Assembly: GCA_015832175.1 (NCBI GenBank)
Contig: WJXW01000013.1
Span: forward strand, 930,001 to 994,000
Reading direction: 5' to 3'
From: Paraphaeosphaeria minitans
Lineage: Eukaryota > Ascomycota > Dothideomycetes > Pleosporales > Didymosphaeriaceae
Length of the DNA stretch: 64,000 nt
The first letter of the stretch is position 1. Each line of letters begins with the position of its first letter. Both the position numbers and the translations under genes were made by a program. Under the pieces are notes generated by a model. That model ran no database searches and was not told the origin of the DNA. It saw only the letters and a list, made by a program, of their open reading frames with translations. This document shows, piece after piece, positions 1 through 11,640 of this stretch.

Positions 1-2300
1 ATTACAAAAATTATTAAAATAGCAGAAGTATAGCTTATTAATTACGCTAGTTAGCCCTACTAGTTTGTCCAGCTTTAATTCCAAGTAAACTCAAAAGGAA
101 TCTAGAACTAAATTAATCTAGAGGCAATTAACGCTCTAGTAATTAATCACGTAAAGCCAGAACAACCTCTGCTCCTATAGAAACTATTACTAATTGCGAA
201 TACAGCCTCTATAGCGAGTATTTAATTATACAAAGCAGAGCTTACTAAGTATAAAATAGATAAGGAGAGCTTTCCTTTATAAATAGTAGAATATAAAGCA
301 GTAGTTTTAGACTAGTAAGTAGACTATACTAAGATACAGAATCTCTAGACTTAGGTAAACGCTATAGTATCGCCTAATCTACTTGCTCCTACTATAATTA
401 CTCTAGTTAATACACGCTAAACTACGCTTTAGTCCCTAATTTAACTCTTAAAGGAAGATCTCGCACTAAATAAAGGAGCTACACAGAATAATATTTAAGC
501 TTTATACTGCGCTTATCTTAAGAAGGCTAAGTAGGCAAAACAAAGTCCTAAGACCTAGTTTAAAGAGTGGCAGCTCTTCTATTAAAAAGCGAAGACCTAC
601 TTAATTAGCAAAATTAGCAGACCACTTACTACCTAAGATTTCCTAGATGTAATCGCCGCGCGTATAGCACTAGATTAGGCCTAATTAATAAACTAACAGC
701 TAATCTAGGATAAGACGCTAGGACAGAATCAGATTACGCTAGACAATCTAGGAAAGGTATTTTTGGCGCTTATCTAAGAGCATTTAATCTAATCTAGTTC
801 TAATAAAACAAGTAGGGTATTCGCTACTTTTAATAGATTATTAAGACAATCTACTAACTCTAATAGTTCTAGTTCATCTAATTAAACAAAGAAATAACTG
901 AACTGTCCCTATAAGCCCTATACTTATAGGTAGAAACTAATAGAGTGCTAAAGACTTTAAACTGCGATAGCTAGATTACCCTAGAATAGAATATTATTAT
1001 TTAATCTCACTAATAAAGAAAAATTAGAGATTCTTAATTAACTTAAGTAGCCTAAGTAGTTAAACCTTTATAATGCGATCACAAAGGTAGAATAGAATAA
1101 GAAACAATTCTCTACTAAGACTATTAAGTATCCTAGTAGTATTACTACTACTCTACTAAACCTATTTAATCTGCCTACAGACAATAGAGTATTAGGTGTC
1201 TACTCTACTCTACATTCTAACGCTTATCCTCTATTAGAATGTACAATACTAGATAGTGCTACAGCAGTTTACCTAGTTAATAATTACAAAAGACTTATTT
1301 TTAGGACGTTTTAATTATTAAATAAGAGTGTAGAGGCAGGTACATAAAGCCTCCTAATCTTAGGAATTAGTAATAGACTAATTAAGAACGCTTTATATAG
1401 GAAAAATAAGAGATTTATAAAAGATCTACTGCTCTAAGGAGTAAGAGTAGTAGAAGGCTTTTATATAAATATTGTATTAGAAGCTCTTTTAAAAAAAGTA
1501 AAGATTTAGTACCTTAGTTTAGATTACACTCTTAGGATTAGAAGCCTAGAATAAAGCGTTATCTTAGTAGACCTAAGATACAAGTATAACCTTACTTTCC
1601 TATAATATAAGCCAATCCGCTCTTATCTAATTGTTATAAGTGTAACTACTAAAGGATTATCCTAGATTAATATTAAGAGATTAGATTCTAAGGACCTCTA
1701 GCACCTTTAAGCAGGGTATACAGGAAGTAGAGCCCTATAAGCTTTAGTAACTGCAGCCTAAGGTGTAAAGATTACTAGAATATTAAGAAAGGATTGTAAG
1801 CACTATACTACTGCACACGTAACCTAGGTAATCTCTAGAAGACCTAGAGAACAATTACCTAGGCCATTTCACTTATTATCCTAGGATCTATTTAATATGC
1901 CTACTGCTTAAAATAGAGAAAACTAGGTTTTACTAATTAAAGAAAATTTTAGTAAGAAACCTTACGTTTTTAATCTTAGAACAAAGACGCTTTCTAAGAT
2001 AATAAAAGTGTAGCAGGAGTTCTTAGCTCTTATTAATACAAAATATAAGCTTTAAATCACAAAAATCTACTAGGACAATAATACAGCAACACTTCTATAA
2101 AGAGGGAAATCCTAGTACGAATTTTAGGCTAATTAGGAAGGGATAATAATTAGCAGACTACTGCTCTATACGCATAAGCCTAATAGCGCTACAGAAAGAG
2201 TAGGCCAGGAGCTTATAACAAAAGTAATTAAAATGTAAATAAGCGTAAATCTACTATTAAATCTCTAGCCTAAAATTATATAAGCGGTATACTAGCTCTA
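1..2300 (+). pseudogene. CopA gag, protease and integrase part
   Basis: The first ~1 kb is gag-like by position, with a weak zinc-knuckle remnant around 904-948 where only some metal ligands survive. Around 1240-1290 the frame reads LDSATAVYLVNN, a decayed copia protease active-site region (family form LDSGAT). From about 1790 to 2260 the frame resembles the copia integrase core, including a DLFNMP segment near 1890 and a K-I-x-x-D-N-N-T-A-T stretch near 2062-2090. Stops occur every few codons and are nearly all TAG or TAA. It cannot be translated into a functional protein. The protease and integrase assignments rest on motif order and on the unmistakable RT and RNase H downstream. Confidence 0.7.
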
Positions 2301-3429
2301 AGGAATAATTCCTAGCCTAGTATTAGGCTATTAATCACCTAATAAAACGTTAGATGCTTAGTTTAGACAATATTTTTATTATTTTAAACTAGTAAAAACA
2401 TAATATAGGACAGCTAATCTTTGTCTAAACTAGAGTGCTGTCTACGCCTATAGCTGCTAAGCTTACCCTTTAGATTAGGAGCGTGCAGCTAGATAAGATA
2501 GAAAAGGATTTAAAGTGAATTCTAAGGGCCATATTAAATACCTAGTAGGCTATAAAGCTTCTAATATCTACTAAATATAGATTCCCTAGCTTAATTAGGT
2601 GATCACTACACGAAACGTAAAGTTTAATAAGTCCTTATTCTATAAAGGATTAGAGGAATAATCTATTCTAAAGATAGAAGTATTAAAAATAGTAGAAAGC
2701 TTCTAAGAAAGAGAGCTAAACAATCTAAGAGAAGCGTATAAAAACGCGCTTAACATTCTTCCTAAAATAAACAAGTATATAAGAATCGCTACTAGACCTA
2801 TAGGTGACCCTTAGGTAATTAAAAGCAAAGTAGGCTAGCTAAGTAATTAGGAACCTAAGGTACCTACTACTAAGTAAGCTATAGGCTTAGCTAGCTAGCA
2901 GCTAAAAATTCGCTTAAGTAGGAAAGGAAGCACAGGACTTATAACCCCTAATTAGACACTAGAGCCAGGTGATCTTAGGGGTAATCTATTAAGCAATTAA
3001 GAGATATCTAGCAGCCACTAGAACACTACTAGAAGAGCTAGCCCACTAGAATCTAGGGATTTAATACCCTATTTATTAGTAGAAACTAATTAGGTTGCTA
3101 ATTAACCTAGCGCAGATAACTTAATTACGCTAGACAAAGTAGATAACCTACTAGCGCGCTAAAGGCGAAGGCAGATCTATCTAGAAGTAAGTAGAATAAA
3201 TAGGCAAAATTATAGTAAAGCACTAGAAATTAACTAACTAATAAATTACTATCTACTATTACAAAGATTAAAGAAGCAAAATAATTAAAATAATTAGCTA
3301 GGGGGTAGGTAGAAGCTAGGTGCTTATACACTAATTACTAATTATCTTTAAAGTAATCTTAATGCAATATTAGAGCACACGTTTATACTAGAAATAGTAG
3401 AGGCCTAGTCTAAGTAAGAAGAATATATT
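2301..3429 (+). pseudogene. CopA integrase C-terminus and linker
   Basis: This stretch joins integrase to reverse transcriptase. Near 2540-2640 the frame reads a decayed form of the copia segment before RT (NIYxIWIPxLNxVITTRNVKF with stops at x). That segment is useful because CopC shows the same block at 42995-43033 and 61820-61870. The rest, to ~3430, is the low-complexity linker that usually separates integrase from RT in copia polyproteins, and no further domain was recognised. All frames are closed by TAG/TAA. Confidence 0.6.
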
Positions 3430-5060
3430 ACACTAAATATAATAGTATTCGCTTCTATACTTAGAAAGGCGCCTAGAGCGTCTTATGCAGCTTAGACTCA
3501 CAGAGACGAGCTTACACTAAAGCCAACCCTATAAAAACACTTTTATAATTATCTATATAGGAAGCTATTCCTCCTTGCCGCTTATAAGGAGATCTTAACT
3601 TTGTAAGATAAAGGTACCTAGACAGAGATTAAACAATTAGAGGTGTTAGAGCAACTACTCCCTTTAAAGTAGGTTTTTACCTACAAGTTTAATTAAAACA
3701 GATACTTTAAAAAGTGTAAAACTCAAATTATTATAAGAGGAGATCTTTAGAAAAAGAATACTCTCCACTCTACCTATACTACTACCCTAGTAGCAAGATC
3801 TTTTTAATTAGCTGTAGCTCTAGCAGCAGAATTTAATCTAGAAATCTTATAATTTAATATAGTAGGAGCGTTTCTAAATACTCTTATTACAGCCGCCAAT
3901 CTAGTAACTTATAAATTACCTAATAGTTTTAAAAAGCCAGGAAAGTGTGTAAGATTAAATTAAGCTTTATATAGCTTAAGAAATTCACCACTTCTTTAGT
4001 ATAAGGAATTTGTGGGATTACTTTAATCTTATAGACTTTTAGCTTTGCTAGAAGAGCTATGCCTTTTCTTTAACAGTCATTGAAGTATTATTATTCTATT
4101 TTATATTAATAATATTCTTCTTCTCTATTACAAGAGTAAAGAGAAAGAAGCCCTAGATTTTTAGAAGAAGATCGCGAATAAATATAAGATTAAATTAAAA
4201 GGACTAGTAGAGTAGTTCCTAGGTGTTTAAGTAATTAGGGACAGAGAAGCAAGATTAATTTCTCTAGTCTATAATACCTATATTAATAAAATTATAAAAA
4301 AGTTTAACCTTTTAAACTCTAGGAGCTTCCCTCCTACACCTCTATTAGTAGAAGATCTTGTTCTAAGCATAGGAGAAGCTACTCCTCAACAAATAAAGCT
4401 CTTTTAAGAAGAGGTAGGATTAGCTCTCTACACAGTAATTATACTATGCCTAGATATAGCCTTTACAGTGTTAAAGCTATTACACTTTCTAACAAATCTA
4501 AGCAAAGAACACTTTGCTACCATTAATTATATAATCCTTTACCTCTATTAAACTAAATAGCAGGCTATAGTCTTTAGTGGCTATAATAAACCTAATCTGC
4601 TAATATATAGAGATACCTTATTCGCTAATAATCTAATATCACGGCAATCTTCCTATAGATATATTATCCTATTATTTAGAGGAGCTATCCTATAGAAAGT
4701 AGCTCAACAGAATATAATTACTACTTTAACAACAGAAGCAGAGCTTCTAGCGCTTAAACATATAAGTAAAGAAGCTATAGCAATTAAGAGATTCTTTACT
4801 AAGCTTACTCTAGATCTAGGACCTTTATAAAAGGTCTATTGTGACAATCTTTAAACTATTCATTTAGTAATTAGAAAGAACGAAAGAATCACTACTTAAC
4901 TACGCCATATAGATATTTAGAACATATAGTTGCAGTAAGAGTATACAAAAAGATTATTTTAAGTAGAATATCTTCTAACTAGCAAAATGCCAGCAGATAG
5001 CCTTACAAAGGCTCTTACTTATTAGTAGTTTAATAGATTTAAAAGGCTATTAAATTTATA
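3430..5060 (+). pseudogene. CopA reverse transcriptase and RNase H
   Basis: The frame gives a readable copia RT: TTTLVARSF (family ARLVARGF) near 3778-3806, NIVGAFLNT (family D.xTAFLNG) near 3857-3882, ALYSLRNSPLL (family LYGLRQSPRxW) near 3963-3996, and YINNILLL (family YVDDIL) near 4100-4125, where both catalytic Asp codons now read Asn. RNase H follows, with LxxLHFLTNLSKEHF near 4477-4515, a TTEAELLAL box near 4730-4760 (family SSTEAEYMA), and the terminal TSKMPADSLTKAL. The DD-to-NN change in RT and the many TAG/TAA stops leave it clearly dead. Both changes are G-to-A transitions of the RIP type. Confidence 0.9.
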
Positions 5061-6813
5061 AAATATAAGCATAATAATTATAGAATAAGAGTAGGTAAGT
5101 AGAGAAACAATCTATTAACTACCTAGAATTATTAATTTAGAGCTAGGAAACAAGAAAAGAAAAAAAAAAGAAAGAAAAAATTAGAGGGAGAATAGGAATT
5201 AGAGGAAGAAGAGATTAAAGAGCTTATCTATAAGCATATAGACCCTCTTCCTCCTCTACTTAATTATAGGGGTGCGAGAATCTCCCCTATAATTAGTAGT
5301 AGGAGATTCTCCCTATCCTCCTCCTCTCCTCCTCTCTATAGTAGGTAATTCCTTACCCTATCTACCTCCTCTACCTCTCCTTTAATTAGCAGTAGGTAAT
5401 AGCTTACCCTAGCCTCCTCTCCTTTAATTAGTAGGAAGAGAAGCACTTACCTAGCCTCTACTCTACTTTAGAGCTAATAGGCCGCTTATCTAGCTATTTT
5501 AATTAAGGTATTAGCTGCGACCGCGCTGCTCCTTAATAGGTAGAGTAAGAGGGTAATTACCTTATCCTCTACTAAGAATTAGCTAGGAGGGAGAGAGTAG
5601 AATAGTAGCTATATACTAAGCTTACTTCTTCTAACTACTAGTAGGAGGAGAAGCTTATAAGGCCACTTTAACCCTTTTATATAGCTTAGTAATTAGCCTC
5701 TCTTGCGAAAAGTATTAGCTAAACCTAGAATAAATCTTAGAATAAAAGCTTATATTAGTACCCTTTAATAATTAATAGCAAATAAAATCTATAGCTAGAG
5801 TCTAAATATATAGCTAGCTACAGAAATAATTAGCAAAATTAGCTAAAGTAATAAAATAACCCTATATATAGTAGTGTAAGAGTAGGTAAAGTAGGTATAG
5901 CAGCGCCTACCTAAGCTTAAAGCGTTATTATAGCAGTATCTATTACTCTTTCTTACTAGAGCTCCCTTTAAGCAGCCTAAGTAGCTTACTTATCTAAAAG
6001 CACTAAGCAATTACTAGGGGCTTAGAGCTAGGGCAGGAAGAGCTAGTAGAGTAGGAAGATCTTAGTAAAAGGATTAGGAGCTTTATTTAGTAGCTTTTAC
6101 AGCCTTTACTATACGTGCTTTAGCTAGGTTATTAGATATCTAAAAGAGTTAGCAAAGCTCTAAACAATAAAAAGAGCGCAAGGTAATAATTAGAAGAAAA
6201 GAACCTACTATAAGGTAGTAGAATTTAAAGGCTTAAACTAGTAGGCTTAAATTAGATAGGAGGTTAAAGCGTTAAAAGTAAAGAATTAAAGAGAGAAAAT
6301 TAAGCGCTAGCAAAGGGCTTATATACTTTACCGCCTATTTAATTATTAAGCGCTAAATGCGCTCCTTCTTTACTATTTATTTCTCTTACTACTACTCCTT
6401 CCTAATTAAAACGCGCCTGCCTATCGTACTTACTGGCTAGTAAGAGCGGGGAAATTACCTTACAGTTAATAAGAAGTAAGTAAAAAGAGTAGTAGAATAA
6501 AAGCGTTTACGCTTTAGGCCTTTGTGCCACGCTTATAAGCTCCTAACCTACTAGAAGAAGAGATTCTAGACACAATTCATAATAGGATTTGTGATTTAAA
6601 AGATAAACAGTGATTGTTTTGCTATTATAATAAGTAGGGGGTAATAGAATTGCTGTTCTTAAGATAAGGAGATTTAGAAGAACAATTCTTAATAGTTTTT
6701 TAATCTTTAAATAGCCTTTAGACAGTTTTTTAAAAATCTTTAGGAAGGATTTAGATAATTACAAATTACTTCTTAGGATAGGTGATCCGCTTTAAGCGAT
6801 TACCTAGGGGGTG
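5061..6813. other. AT-rich, RIP-degraded sequence, not classified
   Basis: No protein domain could be assigned with confidence. The stretch from ~5200 to 5450 is rich in short pyrimidine and purine blocks with loosely repeated units built on ctcctctcctttaattag and agtaggtaat, perhaps the start of the CopA 3' LTR. Around 5880-6400 the + strand can be read as a lysine/arginine-rich, partly helical C-terminus broken by TAG/TAA, but it matches nothing I can name. From ~6530 the base pattern changes: TG and CA steps become common again, so this part looks less mutated than its surroundings. I see no RNA gene here. Confidence 0.5.
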
Positions 6814-7008
6814 TGTTAAAGTAAAATACTTACTTCCGTGATTCTTTCTAGATCCACTGATTTAGATCACAGGATTCTTGCTAAGAGGCTCGTTTCTTTT
6901 GTATATAGTCTACCCTTTTGGCATCCTTTCCTATAATTAGCTCTTTGTATTCTTTACAACTCTGCTCCTGAATATCCTGTGATAGTTCGAGCCCTTTTTA
7001 CTACAACA
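6814..7008 (+). repeat. Possible short LTR (copia-like, weakly RIPped)
   Basis: A 195-bp segment starts tgttaaag directly after the purine run acctagggggtg and ends ctacaaca, so it has TG...CA ends preceded by a polypurine-like tract. The purine run resembles the one before the copia LTR at 62829 (cacctagggggtgtg). It keeps many TG/CA dinucleotides, unlike its neighbours. There is no second copy in the window and no target duplication was found, so this is a suggestion from end structure only. Confidence 0.35.
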
Positions 7009-7795
7009 AAAACATATTTTCTACATTAATAATTTAGATATCTAAAGGCTAAGCCTACCTACCCCTTTATATAACAAAGACATTTACCCCCCTTATATAT
7101 AATGCTTATAACAAGCACTATGCAACTTCCATATATAGGCGCTATATAATCTAGACTTATAGCCTAGAATTACACGATAATCTAGGAATACCTAATTACT
7201 AGCATTAGTAGTGCTATATAAGTAAGTATAAGACTTATTTTAAACTTAGCTACGCGACTAAATAAGTACCGCTTACTAATATCCTTTACATTATATAACG
7301 TAAGCAGCCTACTGCTAAAGGTTTATACTAACTAGGATTTGCACGATAATGTCCTAGGAGGGCATGTAGGCTACCTTAGCCTCTTTATCCTACACCTATT
7401 AGCATTATACAATAAAAACAAAGATACTCTAGAGGATTTATTATACATCTACTACTAGACTCTACATAAAGGCCCTTATACTAGGCGAACTAGTAAGGAG
7501 GTTAACCTAGATACGCAATCTAGTCTAGCCTATAATAACTAGTATAAAGACACTAGCAGTAAAGGCACTAGCGCCTAATAGACTAACAGCGTTAGTAGCT
7601 ATTATATAATAGTAAGAGTGTATATATATATATATATATATATCTTGTTAAAAATTAGCATTGTACGAAAAAGCTGTATATATTTACTAGTAATAGGGTA
7701 CTAGCCACTAGACACTAGGACACTAAAAAGAACAAGGTAAAAAGGGAGAAAGGTACATGTATATTAAAGTAAAATAAAAAAGAGAGGGTTTAGAG
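7009..7795. other. AT-rich intervening sequence, not classified
   Basis: No domain was recognised with confidence. A short + strand reading near 7350-7400 (HDNVLGGHVGYL) is reminiscent of the HH-CC zinc-binding start of a gypsy integrase, but without supporting context I do not assign it. The block ends where homology to the gag-only element begins (about 7796). A pure TA run lies at 7621-7643. Confidence 0.4.
7621..7643. repeat. (TA)n microsatellite
   Basis: An uninterrupted TA run of about 23 bases. Similar short TA runs recur inside the gag-only elements (for example 14688-14702 and 47113-47130), but this one is in unclassified sequence. Confidence 0.9.
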
Positions 7796-8379
7796 GAGCT
7801 AGGAGACATTCTTTTATACCTACTTACTAGAACTTAGCGCTAAATATTATATTACTTAATACTCTACCTTCTATTTGCGTATAAGGTATATGCCTAGAAA
7901 GAGTCTTATTATGTAATATAGCTCTACTACTATATAAGGGGGTAGAGTAAGAACTAAGTAGTTTAGCTATTACTACCTATTTATATAAAAGTAGGTGTAA
8001 ATAGGACCTCTACTACACAGCGATACTGTACCTACCTTACAACCTATTCTAATAGGGGAAGGCTAACTATATAGATAGAGAAGGATAGAAAAAGGAAGCG
8101 TATAATAGACATAGGCTATTATATAAAGAAAAAGTTACTAGTGTCTATACAGTAGATTGTATAAGTAGCACTAAGTAAAGTAGGGCCCTACCTACCTATA
8201 GGGGCCCGCACAATGGCCTACTACTTAGGGCAGCGCTAAGAGGTAGAGACTTAATAAGGTCCTTAGTGCCCCTTTGTACAATAGACTAGACGTAATTAAT
8301 TAAACCTACTTCTCACCCTTTATATAATAGTATACTATTAACCCTTAAATGCTTAATTGTAGATTAAGCCAAACCTACA
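7796..8379 (+). mobile_element. 3' fragment of the gag-only LTR element, with 238-bp LTR
   Basis: Homology to the full gag-only copies begins near 7796 (ctaggagacatt, compare 48299) and runs through the 3' internal sequence into a complete LTR, 8142-8379. The LTR starts tgtctata, ends aaacctaca, and is 238 bp long. It has only one copy of a 74-bp unit that is duplicated in the 312-bp LTRs elsewhere. The left part, including gag and the 5' LTR, is missing. The right flank is the reverse transcriptase of Gy0, so this copy inserted into Gy0 and was later truncated on its left; no target duplication can be checked. Confidence 0.8.
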
Positions 8380-10566
8380 GCTTACCTAAATAATATCCTT
8401 ATCTATATAATAGGGCCCCTACGCTAACACTAGAACTATATATAATAAGTGCTAGGACTCCTATAGGAAGCTAGACTATATATAGATCTAGAGAAATATA
8501 AGTTCGCGATAATAGAGGTCTAGTACCTAGAGTATTTTATTATAGTCGGTAAGGCTATTTGCCCTAATCTAGTAAAGATATAAGTAATTAAATAATAAAA
8601 CACTACCTTTATAATGTGTATAGTCTACTATTTTATTAGTTTTACTAACTTTTATTACAACTTTCTTCTTTAATTCTCTAAGTAGGCCGCACTCCTATAT
8701 ACCTTTATTAAAAAGGGGGTCCTGTTCTAATAGGGCCCTAGGGAATAAGAGGCCTTGTAGGCCCTAAAAGATATATTTATATAGGGCCCTATCCTAGCGC
8801 TCTAGGACCTAGAGCGCGACACACTAGTGGAGGTAGACTACTTAGGTAGCGCTACTAGGGCCTACCTCTCTTAATATATTAAGAGAATCTAGTACTTTAT
8901 AGCCTACTACTTTACAGCCCTAACACTAGCCTAATAGAACTACACTATTTATAATAAAGAGCTACTTATAATTATATAGGCCCTATAGGTATAGAGACTA
9001 GAGCTAATAGAAGTAGTACACCCCTTTAAAATGCTAATAGACTATAAGAACCTTAAATATTTTATAAAAATCTAAGAGTTAAGTAAGCACTAGCACTAAT
9101 AGTTAGAGTTACTCTCTACCTCTTACTTCTATCTTTACTACTAGCCTAGATTCTAGGTGGTTAAACTAAACGTAGTAAGCTGGTATAAGTAAAATATAGC
9201 CTAGTAAATAAAAATAAACACTCTACTAATAGTGCCTAGAACTATCTAAACTACTCTAGTATAGACGCAATCTTTAACAGCGCTAGTAGGGGCCTAGACT
9301 TTTACTAACACATATTTATAGGTACTCTAAAATATAGCTATAGTAGAGTTCCCTCCTTACTATATTAGGCTTAAGGTAGTGCGCTATAGTAACTATATAT
9401 TTCTTATAGTAGCTGCTACCTTATAATAAATAAGAGACTATATAATTAGTGTATATAAGTTCCTTCTATAGCGAGGAGTCCTTTAGGTCCTAGTCTAGAA
9501 ACCTCTTACTACTACTATTATATAGTATGTATATAAGTTCCTAGTTATAGGCCACCCTAAGAAGAACTCTACATTTAAAATTGTCTATTAGAACTACTAC
9601 TAGAATAATATATCTAAAAATATTACCTAATTTATGCGTAATTGCTACTGCGTAGAAATGTATATAGACTAGTAGAAGTAGTAAAATCTTTTATAGCTAC
9701 TTTTAATTATAGACTAGTACTAGGCGTAACTTTTAATAGATTTTATAGTAGACCTCCCGTAGGCCTTTATAGCAGCACTGTAATACCTACTTATAATTAC
9801 TTATAGGCTAAAAGTATATATAACTAGAAGCTATAACTTCTATAATAGTAAAGTACTATACAGCCTACTTTTATAATATATAGTAGTAGTTCTATAGCTT
9901 CCCTATCTTACTAATTATAGACAGAAGCTTAGACTAGCTAAGGAAGTTCTAGAGTATACTATATAAATTAACTAGAATAAAGTAACTCCTCTTTATAGTA
10001 TATCACCCCTAGACTAATAGTAGTATAGAGAGGGTAAACTAGAAGGTACTTTTAGTCCTCTATATTATAGTTAACTTTAAATAGATAAACTAGCTAGACT
10101 ACCTCTTAGCCTACTAGCCTATATTAAATAATAGAGTATCTACTACTATAGGCCTAAGCCTGAACTTTTTACTAAATAGATATTACGTTAATCTCCTTAA
10201 GAGAATCCCCTTACTAGTAAAGTCTAGCCACACCCCTACTAAGAGAGTAAGGCACTTTCTAGACTACTTTAAGAGAGATATAGCTTTAGTCTAGACTACT
10301 ATTACCTATAAGTAGTAGCGTACTATAGAGGCTATAAACTATACCTACTACTTTATAGAGTAATTCTAAGTTAGAGATAAAGTATAGTTTTTACTATATA
10401 ATATAAAAACTAATTAGCTAAAAAGGAAACTTAACTAGTTTAAAGTAAAGTATACTATAATAGCTATACTATTCTTACTTATAGTAACACCAGATCTATC
10501 TAGTAATTTCTATAAAACTATCTATATGAACCTTCTTAAGTAAGCGGTAGACAATCCCCTACTTAG
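8380..10566 (+). pseudogene. Gy0 pol: Ty3/gypsy RT (end), RNase H and integrase
   Basis: Reading begins inside RT at AYLNNILIY (family YLDDILIYS), immediately right of the inserted gag-only fragment. The RT thumb follows, then RNase H with NYTIYNKELLIII (8938-8977), PFKMLIDYKNLKYF (9023-9064) and a C-terminal block near 9120-9180. Integrase follows, with a GHPKKN start (9550), NCYCVEMYID near 9640 as the second half of the zinc finger, and an IDFIVDLP-type core near 9735-9760. Trp and Gln codons read TAG/TAA throughout. The gene continues across two insertions at 16952-17015 and 30217 onwards, where its chromodomain is found. Its own LTRs were not identified. Confidence 0.85.
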
Positions 10567-10977
10567 TGTTAAATCTAAGAGGGTAGCTAGTCCTAAAGGG
10601 TTAAGGTTGGTTCTTGGGCAGAAGTACTTACAGAAGGTGAAAGGTCTTATTAATATAATATTATCTTATAAAGTGTAATAAGTTAATAATATAGTCCGCT
10701 AGAATCTAAATAATAGATTAATCAACAGATTAAACATAAGTATAGAAAGCCTATCCTTGCGTTCCTATATAGTTTAAGCAATTAGTAGACTAATTACTCT
10801 AATTAAACTAATTAAGCACTAATTAGTTACTTAGTATATTAAGTACTTAGTCTAATTAGTTATGCTAGCGCTCTAATTACACTAATTAGGTTACGTAACC
10901 TCTTGTGCTGTGCCACTTAAATAACGAATATAGATATATATAAAGATCCTAAGAGGCCTAGCCTTTAGATCTTAATA
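10567..10977 (-). repeat. GyB 3' LTR (411 bp)
   Basis: Matches the GyB 5' LTR and the LTRs at 43034, 56557 and 61408. The right half, in element orientation, is common to all gypsies of this family in the window. The left half (U3 side) is type 2 and contains AATTAG/CTAATT-rich inverted repeats. The LTR start is RIPped from TG to TA. Confidence 0.92.
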
Positions 10978-11086
10978 TTATCTTCTTCCTTACTAAGATT
11001 TATCCTTAAATTATATAACTGTGTCTTATGCCTAGTTATAACTAGGGCTTACCCTATGTTATAAATAGTGTTAGCTTACTTATATT

Positions 11087-11640
11087 ATGCCTAAACAACT
11101 TTCTTAGTCTAGCACTACCTATTACTACTACTGAACTAATTTTATTAACTTCTTTAGCGAAGTTATAGTTAAGAAATATTTATATATATAAAATATAACT
11201 ATGTTTGTAAGGTGCACGTTTAGTCTAGAAAATGTAGAGAATGTGTTTATTAAGGTTAACGTTATAATGTATATATTTTAGAGTCTAAGTTTAAGCATTT
11301 ACTTATAAAGAAAGAGAAGTTGTGTATATAGATAAAAGAGTTAAGAGAAACACTAGAGGCTGCGTTTAAGGCCTATAAAGAGGTGTTAGAGAAATTACGT
11401 GTTATACGTGCGTATAAAGATTAGTTACGTTAGCAAATAGATTTATTAGACTAGTGTGCTAAGGATATAATAGCGGTTAAAAAGAAGAATATTAAAGAGG
11501 CTAAATCTTATAAGGCTGTTAATTTAGTGCTTAATAAGACCCTTTTAGGTCCTTTATTATGTCCTACGATATGGAGTGCTTTTAAGAATTTCTTATTAGA
11601 GTTCTAGGATAATCTAGTGCCTTTACTATCTTAGGTAAGA
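11087..11640 (+). pseudogene. Antisense reading frame of GyB (type 2), Cys-rich plus helical
   Basis: Between the pol end and the 3' LTR of GyB, a frame reads on the opposite strand to gag-pol. It starts MPKQLS and shows a cluster of Cys codons around 11206-11280 (C-x8-C-x2-C, then positions where Cys has become Tyr). A long Lys/Glu/Leu-rich segment with coiled-coil character (KELRETLEAAFKAYKEVLE) follows. Copies at 43555-44109 (+) and 55890-56452 (-) are homologous. Compared with the 43555 copy, GyB has lost one base near 11180, which shifts the frame. I infer a small zinc-binding, coiled-coil protein in the active ancestor; function unknown. Confidence 0.65.

Larger units (their letters stand above)
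1..5190 (+). mobile_element. CopA: degraded Ty1/copia retrotransposon, left end outside the window
   Basis: The order protease, integrase, reverse transcriptase, RNase H identifies a Ty1/copia (Pseudoviridae-type) element on the + strand. The reading frame can be followed through dozens of TAG/TAA stops, the pattern expected when TGG, CAG and CAA are hit by RIP. The RNase H C-terminus (TSKMPADSLTKAL, ~4978-5018) is typical of copia and sets the coding end near 5050. A purine-rich run at about 5160-5195 (ending gagggagaa) could be the polypurine tract before a 3' LTR. No second LTR copy is present, so the LTR and the right boundary are unproven. The 5' LTR must lie left of base 1. The family is certain; the limits are not. 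Confidence 0.85.

Noticed and set aside
5880..6400. Basic C-terminus resembling a pogo/Fot1 transposase tail
   Set aside because: No DDE catalytic block or terminal inverted repeats were found, so the resemblance is compositional only.
7350..7400. HDNVLGGHVGYL reading as a gypsy integrase zinc finger
   Set aside because: Only half of the motif is visible, with no C-x2-C partner and no adjacent integrase core in the same frame.
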